DNA of 64,000 nt from Knufia peltigerae (lineage: Eukaryota; Ascomycota; Eurotiomycetes; Chaetothyriales; Trichomeriaceae). The stretch covers positions 281,210 through 345,209 of the forward strand of contig JAPDRN010000026.1 in NCBI GenBank assembly GCA_030247855.1, given 5' to 3'. Positions 50,656 to 63,463 of the stretch are shown piece after piece; position 1 is the first letter of the stretch, and every line of letters starts with the position of its first letter. The notes beneath the pieces were generated by a model that was not told the DNA's origin, made no database searches, and was given only the letters and a program-made list of their open reading frames with translations. The translations under genes were made by a program, and so were the position numbers.

Positions 50656-52260
50656 ATGCTGCCCACAAGCCCAGTCGAGGACTGTGACGAATGCACCCCC
50701 GACTACCTCAACCCTTCGAAACAATTTGGCACCAAGGCAGCCTTTTCGACTCTTCCATTCATTGCGACATTCGCAGTGCTGACTTTTGTCGCCTATCGCA
50801 AAGTCTACCCTCTCCTCTCATCCTACCCTCAGGCCCACGATGGTTACAAAGGACTCCCCCGGCCGGCGACGTCATCCATCGAACCTGCCACTCAGCAGCT
50901 TGCACGCCGTATCGCAGCGAGCACATTCGCCTCTACTATAGCCTTGTCGGCCGTCCTGACAGAACTACTACTCTGTGAAATATCCAATTCGTTCAATCCC
51001 ACTGCGAGAAGTGTTGCACTTCAGATCACCGTGGTCAGCCTTTTAGGTCTCCTGGTGGTCGCGATTCCGCTGTTGGGAATATCTTCAGTTGTAACGAAAT
51101 CTGGTTATAAATTTCGAGGACAAAAAAGACACCAAGTTCGCCTCGCTTGGGTCATGGAGTTTGCTGGTTACGCCGCGTTCTTAGTAGGATTCTGGGCCAT
51201 TGGGGCTTTACTGCCCTCATCAGCCAGCATCACCGAGAGTCTCAGCCGACATGAAGGTTTGTTCCAAGCATGTCTAGATAGACTGGGAATCACGGGTGTC
51301 TCGTTAATGGCATTACTGTCCGGCTTCGCCTCTGTCAGTGCCATTTGGCAATGTTTTGGGCCTAGAGTGAGACCGGTTGCCGAAAACGACATCACTCGGA
51401 AGCAGGCTGGACTGGACGCAACGCTAGACATGGCTGCAGAGAAGAGAGAGAAGCTGAGAGCTTTAGAACAGAGGACCTTGGAAAGTCCTACTACCAACTT
51501 CTGGGGACGAACGATCAACTCGTTCAGAGGAGACCAACAAACGCAGGAAAGAAACCTTCTGGAACTCGAGTTGTCAGGTTTGGAAACCATGTCTTCTGAA
51601 CTCGAGACATCACTCTCTATCATGCGCGCCCGGCGTGCTACCCAATTGAAGGCGACTACAACCATGGGCCGGTTGTCTCTCACATTCTCCTATATCTTTG
51701 CGCTGTACTGCGTCTGCCGAATTTGTACAACCACCGTCAATATAATCCGGCGCATGTCCTCATGGACTTCCACAACCTCCGACACAGATCCGGTCACGTA
51801 TACAATTGCATTGTTTGCGCGGCACGTGTATCCCTCACTCGACCAGGTCTCTTGGGCCCAGCAGATCTCATTCCTCCTCTCTGGGGCTATGTTGCTGGCA
51901 TCGTTCACGGCAGTCACGCAAACGTTCCACCTCTTTGCTCGCTTCATGCCGGGTGTGCTTCATGCCACAAAGACTAATTTTGCTCTATTGATCAGTCAAA
52001 TCAGTGGGATGTACGTCATTAGCTCCGCCATTATGCTCAGGGGTATGATGCCCAAGGAAGTGGGCAGTGTGATCAACAGTGCGCTCGGGGCTGGACTGTT
52101 AGAGCCCGCCTGGGTACAAAGATGGTTTGACGGCTTCTTCATGCTCGCTGTGTTTACTACAGCCGCTGGAATTTTTCTCGGGAGACAAATTTCAGGAGGA
52201 ATAGCCTACGACGATGATACAGTATGGGATGGCTCTCTGGGGTTGGGGAAACGGTCCTGA
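50656..52260 (+). CDS. Golgi pH regulator / GTG-type multi-span membrane protein
   Basis: Single exon, 534 aa from the ATG at 50656 (upstream frame has only a GTG). Hydrophobic segments near 30-48, 90-110, 120-145, 170-190 and 210-235 are followed by a charged coiled-coil loop (about 250-330, MAAEKREKLRALEQRTLE) and further spans to the C-terminus. This is the GPHR_N plus ABA_GPCR arrangement of GPHR/GTG proteins, anion channels that acidify the Golgi in animals. Fungal members are little studied. MGRLSLTFSYIFALYCVCRI and the ISGMYVISSAIMLRGMMP block are typical family segments. Confidence 0.85.
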   Translation: MLPTSPVEDCDECTPDYLNPSKQFGTKAAFSTLPFIATFAVLTFVAYRKVYPLLSSYPQAHDGYKGLPRPATSSIEPATQQLARRIAASTFASTIALSAVLTELLLCEISNSFNPTARSVALQITVVSLLGLLVVAIPLLGISSVVTKSGYKFRGQKRHQVRLAWVMEFAGYAAFLVGFWAIGALLPSSASITESLSRHEGLFQACLDRLGITGVSLMALLSGFASVSAIWQCFGPRVRPVAENDITRKQAGLDATLDMAAEKREKLRALEQRTLESPTTNFWGRTINSFRGDQQTQERNLLELELSGLETMSSELETSLSIMRARRATQLKATTTMGRLSLTFSYIFALYCVCRICTTTVNIIRRMSSWTSTTSDTDPVTYTIALFARHVYPSLDQVSWAQQISFLLSGAMLLASFTAVTQTFHLFARFMPGVLHATKTNFALLISQISGMYVISSAIMLRGMMPKEVGSVINSALGAGLLEPAWVQRWFDGFFMLAVFTTAAGIFLGRQISGGIAYDDDTVWDGSLGLGKRS

Positions 52261-52645
52261 CAAGGCGCTTGTATATTTATTGAATGGGTCGGCTAGAGTA
52301 TTTTCCATGACTGCTGCGTAACAGCGACGACACCCAAATAGAAATCATTCGGACAAGATGGTGTTTCAAGATTAAAGCTCCTAGAATAGAGTTAAGCAGT
52401 AGGTGCTTTAAACCACTCTAGAGTCCTCTGGTTTAAGACGTACAGAGTACCTGAGGTAGTGTAGTGGTGCCTTAGACATGGCGAGGTTGTCACTTTTAAC
52501 GAGGCTTTCGCGGTTCCGCCGAGTTGGAGAAGCCACAAAAAGTGACGCGACGTGTTCAATGAACAGCATTATCGACGCAAAGGTTTGAATCTTTCCTGTG
52601 GGTGCTCATGTTTGTAAATTTGTTCTTCCCAAAGTACTTTGTGCC
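52261..52645. other. Intergenic, 385 bp
   Basis: Tandem gap before UFE1. Nothing recognised. Confidence 0.3.
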
Positions 52646-53804
52646 ATGACAGATCTCTCTGTGACATTATCCTCCATTCTGGTCGAGAAGCACTCGTCAA
52701 AATCTGTGATCGGCCGAACCAGAGACCTTACGTCCAACCTTGACGCTTTTCTGAAGGAGGCATATCAGATAGTACGCCCCCTCGATGCCCTTCTGGCGGT
52801 GTTTTAAATGCTCACTCTTGCAGAATCAATCCATCTTGTCACTTCTTAGGTACCTACGAGCCCTCCGAACACCCTATCTATCAACGGCACAGCCACCTCG
52901 CCATTCCCGTCGGACCGAGCCTCCATCATCTCTGTCCTCTGCACAAGAGTGGGAAATCCCTGAGCACCTCAACGACTCGCAGAGAGAAGCGATCGACTCG
53001 GAAACATCCTCAGTTCTTCGGGAAATCAATGGCAGGATCAGTGATCTCTCTTCCGCCGTTGACCTACAGCACGACACCGCGAAAAGGGTTTTAGAGAAAC
53101 GATATGGGCGACCAAACGGGATCTTATGGCGCTGGGCAGCTGGCGACGGCGATAACACGGACGCCGGGAAGTCGAGTGCGCAGCTGGAAGATGAAGGACG
53201 AGCCTGGACGACAAAGACGTTTCGAGATGGCGTGCTGTGGTACCTAGGCAAGAGGCTGAAGGATGCTATCACCATGCAGCAAGAGATGGTCGAGAAACGG
53301 TTGGATCGCGAGCGCCAGAAGCAGATGAGCGTACTTTACGATCCGAGAAACAAGGGTGTGAACACAAGTCGAGATGCCACGTTGACTGCATCTCCTACGG
53401 AAATATATGGCAATCAAGATCTGCGAGGACACGACGAGTACAAGCCTTGGAACGACCCAGCTCAGTCTGGGCAGCAAGATTTATCTGCAGAACAGCTACA
53501 ACTCTTCGAAGAAGAGAACAAGGGGATCTTTGAGCATTTCAACAATCAACTGGCCAAAGTTACGCAGGTGGAAAAGAGTCTGATGGAGATCAGCAGTTTA
53601 CAGCAGACCTTGGTCGGACATCTGAGTGTTCAGGGAGAGATGATTGGGGGTCTTGTTACAGATGCCGCGAATACAGATGAGAATGTGCGCAAGGGGAACC
53701 GCGAGTTGAAGAAGGCAAGTGAGAGAGGGAGCACAGCACGGTTGGTGTTTTATGCCACCGCTGGCTTCTGTTCGTTCTTGGTGGTTTGGGACTTGATATT
53801 CTAA
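52646..53804 (+). CDS. UFE1: UFE1/syntaxin-18-like Qa-SNARE
   Basis: Two exons, 52646-52771 and 52824-53804 (52-nt intron), giving 368 aa. The N-terminus MTDLSVTLSSILVEKHSSK and AYQINQSILSLLRYLRALR match the syntaxin-18 N-terminal domain. A SNARE heptad region runs from about 275 to 340 with the zero-layer Gln in HLSVQGEMIG. A single C-terminal anchor (LVFYATAGFCSFLVVWDLIF) ends the protein. It serves ER-directed fusion of COPI vesicles and homotypic ER fusion. It is the last intact gene before the AT-rich island, which begins about 130 bp downstream. Confidence 0.92.
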
Positions 53805-53934
53805 GCTAAGGTCGAGAGTGGCTATACAACGTGTCACGCACTCGACGTCGTTACCCAATCGGGCTTAGCGCCAAGATAGGGCACTGCCCGCGCTCGCACA
53901 TTTACTCGCGCAGCCCTCACCATAGCCTAGTTCT

Positions 53935-56900
53935 AGTTCCTCGTGTTAGTTATTTCCGTCAATGAGACTCCTATTATTATGAGATCCTAATATTTAACTA
54001 ACACCCCTTACGTCCTCTTTAATTCCTGTGAAAAGGAACTTCCTAGAGAATATAACTCTTATCCGCGACGATCCTTAATTCCTATAAAAGGGAATGTCCT
54101 AGAGAATCGCGCCTTAGTTAAAAATAGACCCTTACCATATAAACCTTAAAGCATTAATAAATCACTTTAGCTTAATAGTCTATAAGAATAGTGAAGTTTT
54201 AGCTTCCTTATAAACCTTCTCTTAGCGAAAATTAAGCTCTTTTCTTTATTTATTTTATCTCTTAAATTACTAAATTTCTCTCTTAATTATAAACTATTAA
54301 TAACTCTAAGTAAAAATAAAATAAGTTTAATCTCTCATAATTAGTTAAAGAAAATAACACTATAATAAAGATAATAATATATATCCCTAATAAATTTCCT
54401 TAAGACTCTTAAGGTAAACATTATTTTACTAAGTAGTCTACTACACTTAGAGATAAAAATAAGAAAGAGAAAAAATAAAATCTTAAGAATAATATAATTC
54501 TTTATATTTAAATTTACCTTAAAGATATATATATACTTAAGAAAAACTTTAACTTAAGTTTTATATTAGACTAAAGAGTCTTTAATAAATAATACTATAT
54601 AGCTAACTTAAACGCTTAAAATCTAGACTTATATATAGACTTCTATTTTAAAGATCTTTATAAGTTTCTTATAGTAATAAACTCCTTAAAAGGCTCTTTT
54701 CTCTTCTCACTTATTTAATAACTTATTTATTAATATTCTTAATAAGTTATAACTACTTAATAGTTAAAAGATATAAATAAAGGACTTAAGAAAGAGATAA
54801 GAAAACTTATATAAGAAAATTATAAGTATTATTAAGTAGTGTAAAAATGTAAATAATAAGAATTCTTAATTAAAAACCTTAAAGTCTATATATAATAAAT
54901 AATAAATAAAGTTATAGAGAAATAAAATTAAATTAATAATCTTTAGAAAGATTATTAAGCCTTAGTATCTAAAAAGGAAAAGTTAATTAATATAATTATT
55001 TAATAAAATAATAAATATAATCAGAAAAAGAAAGTGTTTAATAATTAAACCTAAATTATTTAAGGCCTTTAGAATAAGATAACTCATAAAAAGTAAGTCT
55101 TTACTAACCTAAGAGAACTTAATACGTAGTTTAGAGCTAAATAAGCTAAAAATTAATTATTCTACATTAAATAATTTTCTTAGATAATACCTTATTAATC
55201 TCTCCCTATTAACACTATTTTACCTAATAACTTTAACCCTTTATTAGACTCTAATATAGACAATAGACCTAGGCATTAAGAACCATTAAGCTCTCTATTT
55301 TAGTAAGAATAAGAACACTCTTATATCTCTTAAAATATATTAAATATCTAAATCACGTTTAAATATTATATAAAGATTTCTAATCTCACTAAGTATAATA
55401 AAGATTATAAGACTTATAGTTTTTAAAAGTTTAAGATAGTATATAAGATTAAGAGTGAAAAAGACTATTTTAATTAGCTTAAATAACTTAAGAAGACTTA
55501 TATTAAGTATATTACTTCTTAACTTAGAATTAATACTTATATCACTATTAAATACTAACTATTATCTTATATAGTAGCCTATAAGTACTTTATAATAGTA
55601 ATAAAACTATAAGACTTTCTTAATTAACTATATAAGGACCTTAATAAGAAAGAGACTATAATAATGAAATTTAATAACCTTAGATAAAGAAAGAACTAAT
55701 CTTTTAATGAATTCTATACAGAATTCTATTAACTAGTTAATCACTTAAATATAACCTAAGAAACTAAGATATCTTACCTTAAGAAGAAAGTATTTTAATA
55801 AATATAGGATTACCTTAATAATAATATTAAAGTACATAATTTAAGATAATTAGTAAATAAGTATTATGCTATAAAAAGAGCTCTCTAAATATAGAATAGA
55901 AATAAACTTTAAAATACTTATAAGACTGTCTTCTTTAGACCTTCTAAAGTTACTTAAGTTTAAGAATTAACTACTATAATAATATTACTCATTACTTATA
56001 TAAATAAAGAGACTTAATAAAGATATTAAAATAAGAATTAATGTTTTAAATGCGAAAAGATAAGCTATTATCCTAGTAATTCTAACTATTTAATATATAA
56101 GTTAAGAATTAATTAAGATTAAGGGAACTAAAAGACCTTATTAAAGATTACTTTTAATGCTTTAATTATGAACTTCTCTAATAATAGCCTAAATAAAGAT
56201 AATACTAAGAATAATACTATTCTAGAAATATCTTCTATAGCTAAAAGTAAAGACTTATTAAACTTAAAAAATTAATTATCCTAAATCATTATTATCACTT
56301 AATTAATTTAGAATAACCCTTTCCTAAGCGAAATAAAATATTTTCTTAACCTTTATAGCTAAGAATTATCTTAATAAAGATTAATGAATTAGAATATCTT
56401 ATATTCCCTTATATAGTGAGTAATCTATATAATAAAAAGGTTAACTATAATACCCTTATTAATACTAAAGCTAACTTAATCTTTATTAATAAATCTCTCG
56501 TAAAATGTTTAAGACTAACTCATTATAAACTACCTTTCTTATAACCATTAAAATTAGCTAGCGAAAAAATAATTATTCTTCTTAACTAATATATTAAATT
56601 TTGCTTAAGTATTAAGTAATATAATAATATTTTTCGCTACTATATTATATTTAATCTAAACTATTTATTAGTTCTAGGCCTACTTTAGCTAGAGAAATAT
56701 ACAGTTTTAATTAATATCTATTATTAAGAGATTTCCTTTAACTTAGGACACTATAGTAAGTCTTATCTCCTTAGTGAATAAAAAGTAATAGTTTAGATAT
56801 TAATAAAAGGAAAAGCCTCTTTAAAACGCGTAAATAGATTTAAAATTTAAGCCCTTTTAATAAGTGAGTTTTATAATATAATAATTAAGAATAACGTGAT

Positions 56901-59280
56901 AAAGATCCTTATATTATTACTCTCTAATAATACTTTAAGTACTAATAAGAAAGACTTTCTTCTAACTTATTACGCTTTAAACTTAGCTAATTATAAGGTT
57001 TTTATAAAGGGAAAAGAAGCTATAAATCTTATTAATAAGGTCTTATTAAAGTATTACTAGTTCCTAAATATATTCTTTAAACCTATATTTAAGACTTTAT
57101 TTTTAAGACACTTAGGTATTAATTATAAAATAAAATTAATTATTTTAGAGCTAAACTAGCTACTATTTAAGAGACCTTATTTAGTTAGCTAAGATAAATT
57201 AAATATAATAGCGAAGTATATCTAAGAAATAATAGAGAAAGACTATATTTAATTAAGCTTTAGTCTTATAGCTTCTCTAGCTATCCTTATTAAGAAGTTA
57301 AAAGAAGATCTTTATTTCTATATTAACTATTACGCTATTAATACTATTATAATTAAGAATTAATATCTTATTTCGTATATAAAAGAGACCCTTAATTAAC
57401 TATATAAAATAAAGTTTTATACTAAACTAGACATTATTATAGTGTTTAACTAAGTATAAATCACTAAAAGAGATAAATAAAAGATAGTATTTATTACTTA
57501 TTTTAAGTAATTTAAATATCTCATTATACTATTTAGTCTCTATAATGCGCCCTTAACATTTTAAAGCTTCATTAATACTAGTCTATAAGATATATTAAAT
57601 TAATTTTATATAGCCTATTTAGATAATATCTTAATCTTTAGTGACTCTCTTTAGAACCATTAAAAACACGTTATAAAGATACTTTATAAACTAAGAAAGA
57701 CTAAGCTCTATACTAATATTATAAAGTATAAGTTTTATGCTTTAAAAGTGAAATATCTAGGTATAATTATTTTAACTAATAAATTAGAGATAAACCTAGT
57801 AAAGATTAAAACTATTTAGGCCTAGTAAATTTCTTATTTAGTGAAGAATATACTCTCCTTTTTAGAGTTTACTAATTTCTATTACATATTTATTAAAGGC
57901 TTTAGAAGAATTACCTTATTTCTAACTAAGCTCACTAAAGAGATTAAGAAAAAGCGCTAATTCATTTAGACTTAGCGATATTAAGAGGCTTTTAAGTAAC
58001 TAAAGGCTAAATTTACCTTAATATCATTATTAGTATACTTTAACTCCGAACTTAATACTTATATAGAAGTTAATATATTAAACCTAGTGATTATAAGAGT
58101 ATTATCTTAATTAAAAGAGAATAAGCTATAACTAGTTATATTCTTTTCTTAGAAAATATTGCCTATAGAATATAACTATAAAATTTATAATAAAGAACTT
58201 CTAGTCATAGTTAAGGTATTTAAGGAGTAATAACTTAAACTTATAAGTATTAAGTTAGAAGCCCCTATAAAAGTTCTCTTTAATTATTACTTACTTAAGT
58301 ACTTTATAACGACTAAGAAACTTAATAAATAATAGACTTAATAGAGTGAGTTTCTCTTAAAATTTTAATTTTAAATTTAATATTAACTAGGTAAATAGGA
58401 AACTAAATCTAATAATTTAATTTAATGTCCTAGGGATAAGCCTAATAGAAGAGAAATTAATAACTAAGAACATTACTAATAATAAATTCTTTTAAAGCCT
58501 TATTAACTTAAAGAGAAAGTTCTTAGATTAGAAAACTTTTCTATGGTTAGAGAGCTTATTATCTTCATACTTTCTTAAGAGATAAAGAGAGAGAGTAATG
58601 ACTTAAAGAAGTATAATGAGAACTCTATATTAAAGGAGTTACTATAAACTCTTTAGAACTTAGAACAAAAATCCTTACCTTACTTATTTAAGGAATTATA
58701 AAGATTATAAATTAGTATAATTAATATTATACTTAAGAGTAATAAGGTTTAATATTAGGGAAAAATATAAATTCCGAATAATAATAAGGCTAAGAAAGAG
58801 ATTCTTAAGTAATATTATAATATACTCTCTAGGGAATATTTAGAATATAAAAAGACTTATTAAGTAATTATTAATATCTTCTTCTAGCTATAAATAATAA
58901 ATAATATAAAAAGATACACTTAAAATTATTATCTATATAAGCGAATAAAAGCCTTTTAAGATATATACTCTAGGACTTTATTATAACTTTTTATACCTAA
59001 GAGACCTTAGCTAGAGATTATAGTGAACTTCGTAATAAATCTATCCCTAAGCTAATTCCTAAAAGAGATAAAATACTTAAATATTATAGTGATAATAAAT
59101 TAACTTACTAAGTAACGCTACTATATTCTATATTAAAAAATAAATATAAAGATAACTACTTATTTTTTTCTTAAATATATCTTTACCTAATATAATATAC
59201 CTAAGTTTATAATGTTAGACTAAGAAATATAGTTTATATCTATATTCTAAATATAACTTTATAATTAACTAGGAATTCAT
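53935..59280 (+). mobile_element. RIP-degraded Ty3/Gypsy retrotransposon in an AT-rich island, 3' truncated
   Basis: GC falls sharply and no ORF above 60 codons survives. On the + strand, remnants occur in Ty3/Gypsy order: a CCHC-like gag knuckle with His changed to Tyr (about 56042-56080); a protease site reading NTKA in place of DTGA (56461-56472); reverse transcriptase with YNAP near 57540 and YLDN in place of YLDD (57616-57627); RNaseH near 58040; integrase-like sequence at about 58980-59270. Many stops are TAA/TAG where Gln is expected, and Asp to Asn and Gly to Lys changes are frequent, all as C-to-T and G-to-A transitions produce. The element is dead. No 3' LTR is found; the sequence breaks at 59280 within integrase. 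Confidence 0.85.
53942..54003. repeat. 62-bp inverted repeat, possible LTR-end remnant
   Basis: GTGTTAGTTA at about 53943-53952 returns as TAACTAACAC at about 53994-54003. TGTTA...TAACA ends are common in fungal LTRs. Right after it, two similar ~37-bp blocks (from about 54020 and 54078; AATTCCT..AGGAA..CCTAGAGAAT) repeat directly. I could not find a matching copy at the 3' side. Confidence 0.4.
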
Positions 59281-61706
59281 AAATAATCTGTGTCGCGGTG
59301 CGAGGGACTCGCTCTGGCGCGGATGCGGTTTGGCGCCGCTTTGACACCCTCGATCGGGTTTGGCGCCCGCGAAGTCCGTCTCGTTCGGGGAAGGCGTGGC
59401 CGGTTGCGGTTTAGTGCTGACCGGTCGGGTCTCTCGCCGCTTTGCCTCCGACCCCCGTCGACCCTCCCGCTATAAAAGAACGTCGTCCCTCGCCGTTTTG
59501 TCGAGCCTTCTTCTCTTCGACTCTCGGGCCCTCTCGTCCTCACCCTCCATCGCCCGGAAGAGGAAAGCGTCAGCCGACAGCGACCAGGGTCTTACCATGC
59601 TCGTACCGCACTACGGTGGTCGCCGAGACAGACCCTGAACCACTTCGCCACGTAGTGGCCCCCAACGATCGAATCGCCCTTGTCCTTCACAGCGAGAAAG
59701 TTAGGCACGTCTGCCGGTCGCATCCATGTCTGCGTTGGATCTCACTGGCTCTACTCTGGCTGCAAAGCCCCTCGGTTAAAGATGTCTACATGCACGAGCG
59801 TCGCCTTACGTCTCTCCACCGTTCAGCCGGTCAAGGGTTCTTGACGTGTAGACGAGACGTCTTGTACGAGGACTCGTGATAGCGCTAATCGGGGCTCTCT
59901 GCAATCGGAACGAGCTGAAGCGACCTCCTCGGTTCTCGAGGTCTTCGTGAATCCAATTGGAAAGGGGGTTGTCCCGGGTTTCGAGAGCGTCAAGATGAAA
60001 CTTGTTTTGCGCGATCAACGATTTCAACAAGGACAATTCTTTCTTGGAGCCGACAAAGCGCTGCTCGGTCCTACGCACAGTGCTGGCCTGTTCACGGAAG
60101 GCCGCGAAGAGATCATGCGTTCCAATGAGGGCTACTGACCCTCCCACCAACGCTCCATCCGCGGCTGCCCTCTCCTGTCCTATGTCTCCAGAAATTTTAC
60201 TTTCGAAGTCTCAGTGGGGGTTGCATTGTATCCTGGCACTAATTGAATCAGTGGCTGAGAGTCATGGACTTGCCTGCGAGCGTGATGGTGTGTTGCCTAT
60301 TGGGACGTCCGTAACCCTCGTCTTCCTTCGCCACGACCTGCCCCCTTCCGCAAACGGGCCATATCACCCGACCGGGCCAGGATCTATTAGGGCCGTCGCG
60401 GCCCCTCCGAATACTCTCCACTTGACCTCACTGAGACCTGAGGACTTCAGAGTTCGGAAGCATCAGCCTGCTTCCATGGACGGTCTGTCGCTCGATTGGC
60501 CTCTACTTCTGTCTCGCCCCGCCCTGGACGAGGTCATGGTCTCAGGGGTTGAGGGAATGATTTCGTCGCTCCATCTTCCAGCTGGCCAGGGTTACGCGGT
60601 TTCTACAGACACAGGCAGACAGGAGCTACTCCCAATTAGACGGGCTGAAAGAAGCTATTGTGGATCACCATCACTCCATACTCGACGCATGTGTCTACAA
60701 CTCTCACAATCTAATGTCAAGGGCGCGACCCAAAGCACGCCGAGCACATTCGGGCTTTCTGTACGGTCTCCGGTTTCAGCAACTTCAGCTTCAGCCTATA
60801 TGTAGGAGGCCAAGTTACGGAAGCCGCAGAGTTAAATAAACCGAGGGAACAGCAAAGCCAACCACGACAGTGACAACGACAGTGATCTATTGGACGCGTG
60901 ATCGCGACTTCCGTGCCGGTGGTTGTCAGGCTGCAACGAGGGCCAGATGACCATTTTCCTTTTCGACCTCGCCATTCGTCAAGTTTTACCCACAAATCTC
61001 TGGCTACGACAACCCTGGCCATGTTTCGATCTACATGACCTTCGCCTGTTTAGGAAATATCAACGAAACCGCGCTCGGCCAGACTCATGATCATGTCAAT
61101 CATTCGAGGATCCGAAGATGCCCACAGGTGTCGGGTTGTACAGCCTCTCGGCGTGACCGTCTCGCTCTATGGTGAGTTACGTCCTTGCATGCTGGGATCC
61201 CGATACTTTTCTGTCACCGCAGTTTGCCTGTGTGACAGATCGCCTCGGCGGTGGGTGATCGGTTGATTCAAGAGAGTGTGGCCGCGTACTATCTAGCCGA
61301 AGCGTTCGGGGCAATTTGCAGCCGTCGGACCCGTGAACACGCCGTCAAGGTACGCGTACACCGCCCAGGAAAATCTGATGGAGGCGATGTCACGATTTGT
61401 GACTCCTTCAGGGATGATCCTGCAAGAGCATTACGACAGGGGTGAGATTTCAGTTCTCCTACTTGGCCGTCCGGAAAGGGTACCATCCTTCCCAGAGTAG
61501 TCGTGGGATTTGGAATCTCTTCCTCAGTCCGCATGGGAGCAATACAGCCCCTTACACTGTCCAATACTCCTGATTCCTAATCAGTCCTCGTGCCTATATC
61601 ACGCAAGCCATCCCAATTTCTCCTGCGACGACCTTATCAACTTTGGCAGTCTTCCATCCGTTCAGGACAATATCTCTGTGCACCATACTCTGCGTGCGTT
61701 TTCAAC
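59281..61706. other. GC-rich interval with orphan reading frames
   Basis: 2.4 kb between the retroelement break and the Myb gene. A TATAAAA box at about 59471-59477 precedes a pyrimidine-rich leader, as in a promoter, but the ATG at 59597 opens only 13 codons. A minus-strand frame at 59806-60150 (no ATG; SKKELSLLKSLIAQNKFHLD has helical, coiled-coil-like content) and plus frames at 60002-60805 and 61251-61445 (DRLIQESVAAYYLAEAFGAI) look protein-like in composition, but I recognise none and cannot close a spliced model. These may be decayed or lineage-specific genes. Confidence 0.35.
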
Positions 61707-63463
61707 ATGGACAGCATCATCTTCGAGGACCCTTCCAAACCTCGGATACGCTCTAAGCAGCACGCTCGTGCAGTGCCAGCCAGCTTTGTTACCTCCTTGG
61801 GCCAAGAATGCATTCAAGAAGTCGAGCCACAGGCTGTGACACCAGTTCCAAACACTGGGCTGCACGAACACTCTCACACATGCGACGAAGGCCGTTCTGG
61901 TAAGCTCGAACGATTTTTAGGCCACTCTGATCTTACCGACAGTGAAAGCGCTGACAGATCACTCTAGAGCCGCGAAGCTTACTAGATCAGGCCTCGAAGG
62001 CTCCACTCTACCATCTATGCCGCAGCCCTCTGCACGACGTCAATACTGATGACGGGCGGATTTTGGAAGATATTTCCCTCCACGACGACTTCTCCCTCGC
62101 CCAGATTGATGAAAACGGCCTGGGTGAAAGTCTCGACGGCGATTTGGAAAGTCTCTTTTCCGGTGTTCCGCCAGATTTGGATTTTTTCAAAACGACTGGG
62201 TCGGATGAACATTCTGATGGTCAAGCCCAGAGCTTCCCTTCACGGAGCGCTAAGACCTGCAACGTTAGCATTTCGTCACCAAGCGGCGTCAATTTGGTCC
62301 GCTCCGAAACTCCTGGCCTGCGGACGTACTCTGACGCCATTGACCTCACGGTAGAGTCAAACTGCCCTCAGCCGAAGCCGACAGCGGCATCGTCTCCGCA
62401 GCAATGCTTCCCGCCATCCTCGCGTCACAAATCCCGGATCGCGGTGGAGATTCCGACTCGTCATCCCTCATCGGCCACACAACGGAATCTTCCCCCCGCT
62501 CAGTCTGCAGACGTTATGGCAACACCGAAGGGAACCAGACGACGGACGGTATCTCCGCCACCTGACGAGCGCGTTAAACGTGGCCGAAAACGACGACATA
62601 GGAGTGAAGCTGATTTTGACTCCTCGGTTTCTCGTCGAATGCGTGTGGACGTGGTCACCAACAAAACGCCGACCCTCGTTCATCGAACGCTTGATGAAGA
62701 CTCTGCCTCGAGTTCCCGCGGAAGGGAAGTTCAGCTTCACAAGTCAGGCTTTGAGCTCGGAGCTTCTACTGGAGCGGGGGTCCATAACTCCGCCCACGGT
62801 TCAGACAGTGAGCAGACTCTCGTTGATCGTGACGCGGATTCAGACTACGAGGGTATGACTGGACCTGATTTTACCTTAATCGAGCCCTCCCCAAGTCCAG
62901 CCACGCGGTTAAAAATCGACAAGCCCATGGATAGCCACGGCGAGCAGAAGCAGGAGCAGCACCATGATGGGTTGAGAATTATGAGCGTCCAACCTGTGAC
63001 AGCTACTGATGCTGCCTTTATGACCGCCGTTATCGACAGTCCGGCGGACCTACAGGACTTCTTCCACTCACCTGCGGCTTGGGCCGTCGAATGCGGTGTC
63101 CACCCAGACAACCTGGCCAATATCGTTTTCAAGCCACTGACTGACGGTTGCTGGCTCCTCACAGCCACGATATCCCGACCTGCTAGCAATATGGATGATC
63201 CGAGACGAGACCGGGCTAGGAGGAGACAGAGATGGTCACCCGATCAAGACATAAGCAGCGACTTTTGCCTAAGCGAATATCAAACGCTGTCCCGGCCGAC
63301 GAAGCGCGGCCATTGGACGGTAGATGAGGATAACAACTTGACGGAGTGGCGGCGCCTGGGAAAATCGTGGTCGTGGATCTTTGATCAATTTCCCGAACGC
63401 TCCGAAGCTGCGGTGCGATCGCGTTGGTTCGTGGTTCTAGCACCACCAGCAAAATCCAGCTAA
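61707..63463 (+). CDS. Myb/SANT-like DNA-binding protein
   Basis: Two exons, 61707-61899 and 61968-63463 (68-nt intron), giving 562 aa. The first ATG (MDSIIFEDPSKPRIRSKQ) starts exon 1; the phase-1 junction reads RS-E-PRSLLDQASK. The long middle is disordered with a basic cluster (KRGRKRRHRSEAD, SRRMRVD), likely an NLS. The C-terminal 55 residues form one Myb/SANT-type repeat with three spaced aromatics (RGHWTVDEDNNLTEWRRLGK, SWSWIFDQFPERSEAAVRSR, W). A single C-terminal repeat of this kind is common in fungal chromatin or transcription proteins. Just before it is a conserved-looking block (FFHSPAAWAVECGVHPDNLA). No specific family name can be given. Confidence 0.8.

Noticed and set aside
60002..60805. 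267-codon plus frame after the retroelement
   Set aside because: Not called as a CDS: no domain, overlaps an equally protein-like minus frame, and no supported splice model.
61082..61579. Spliced small gene around the 61251-61445 frame
   Set aside because: Several splice choices end at different stops and none gives a recognisable protein, so exon structure is undecidable by eye.
53935..63463. Starship-type giant transposon
   Set aside because: No DUF3435 captain, terminal repeats or cargo signature seen; only a Myb/SANT gene and repeat island.
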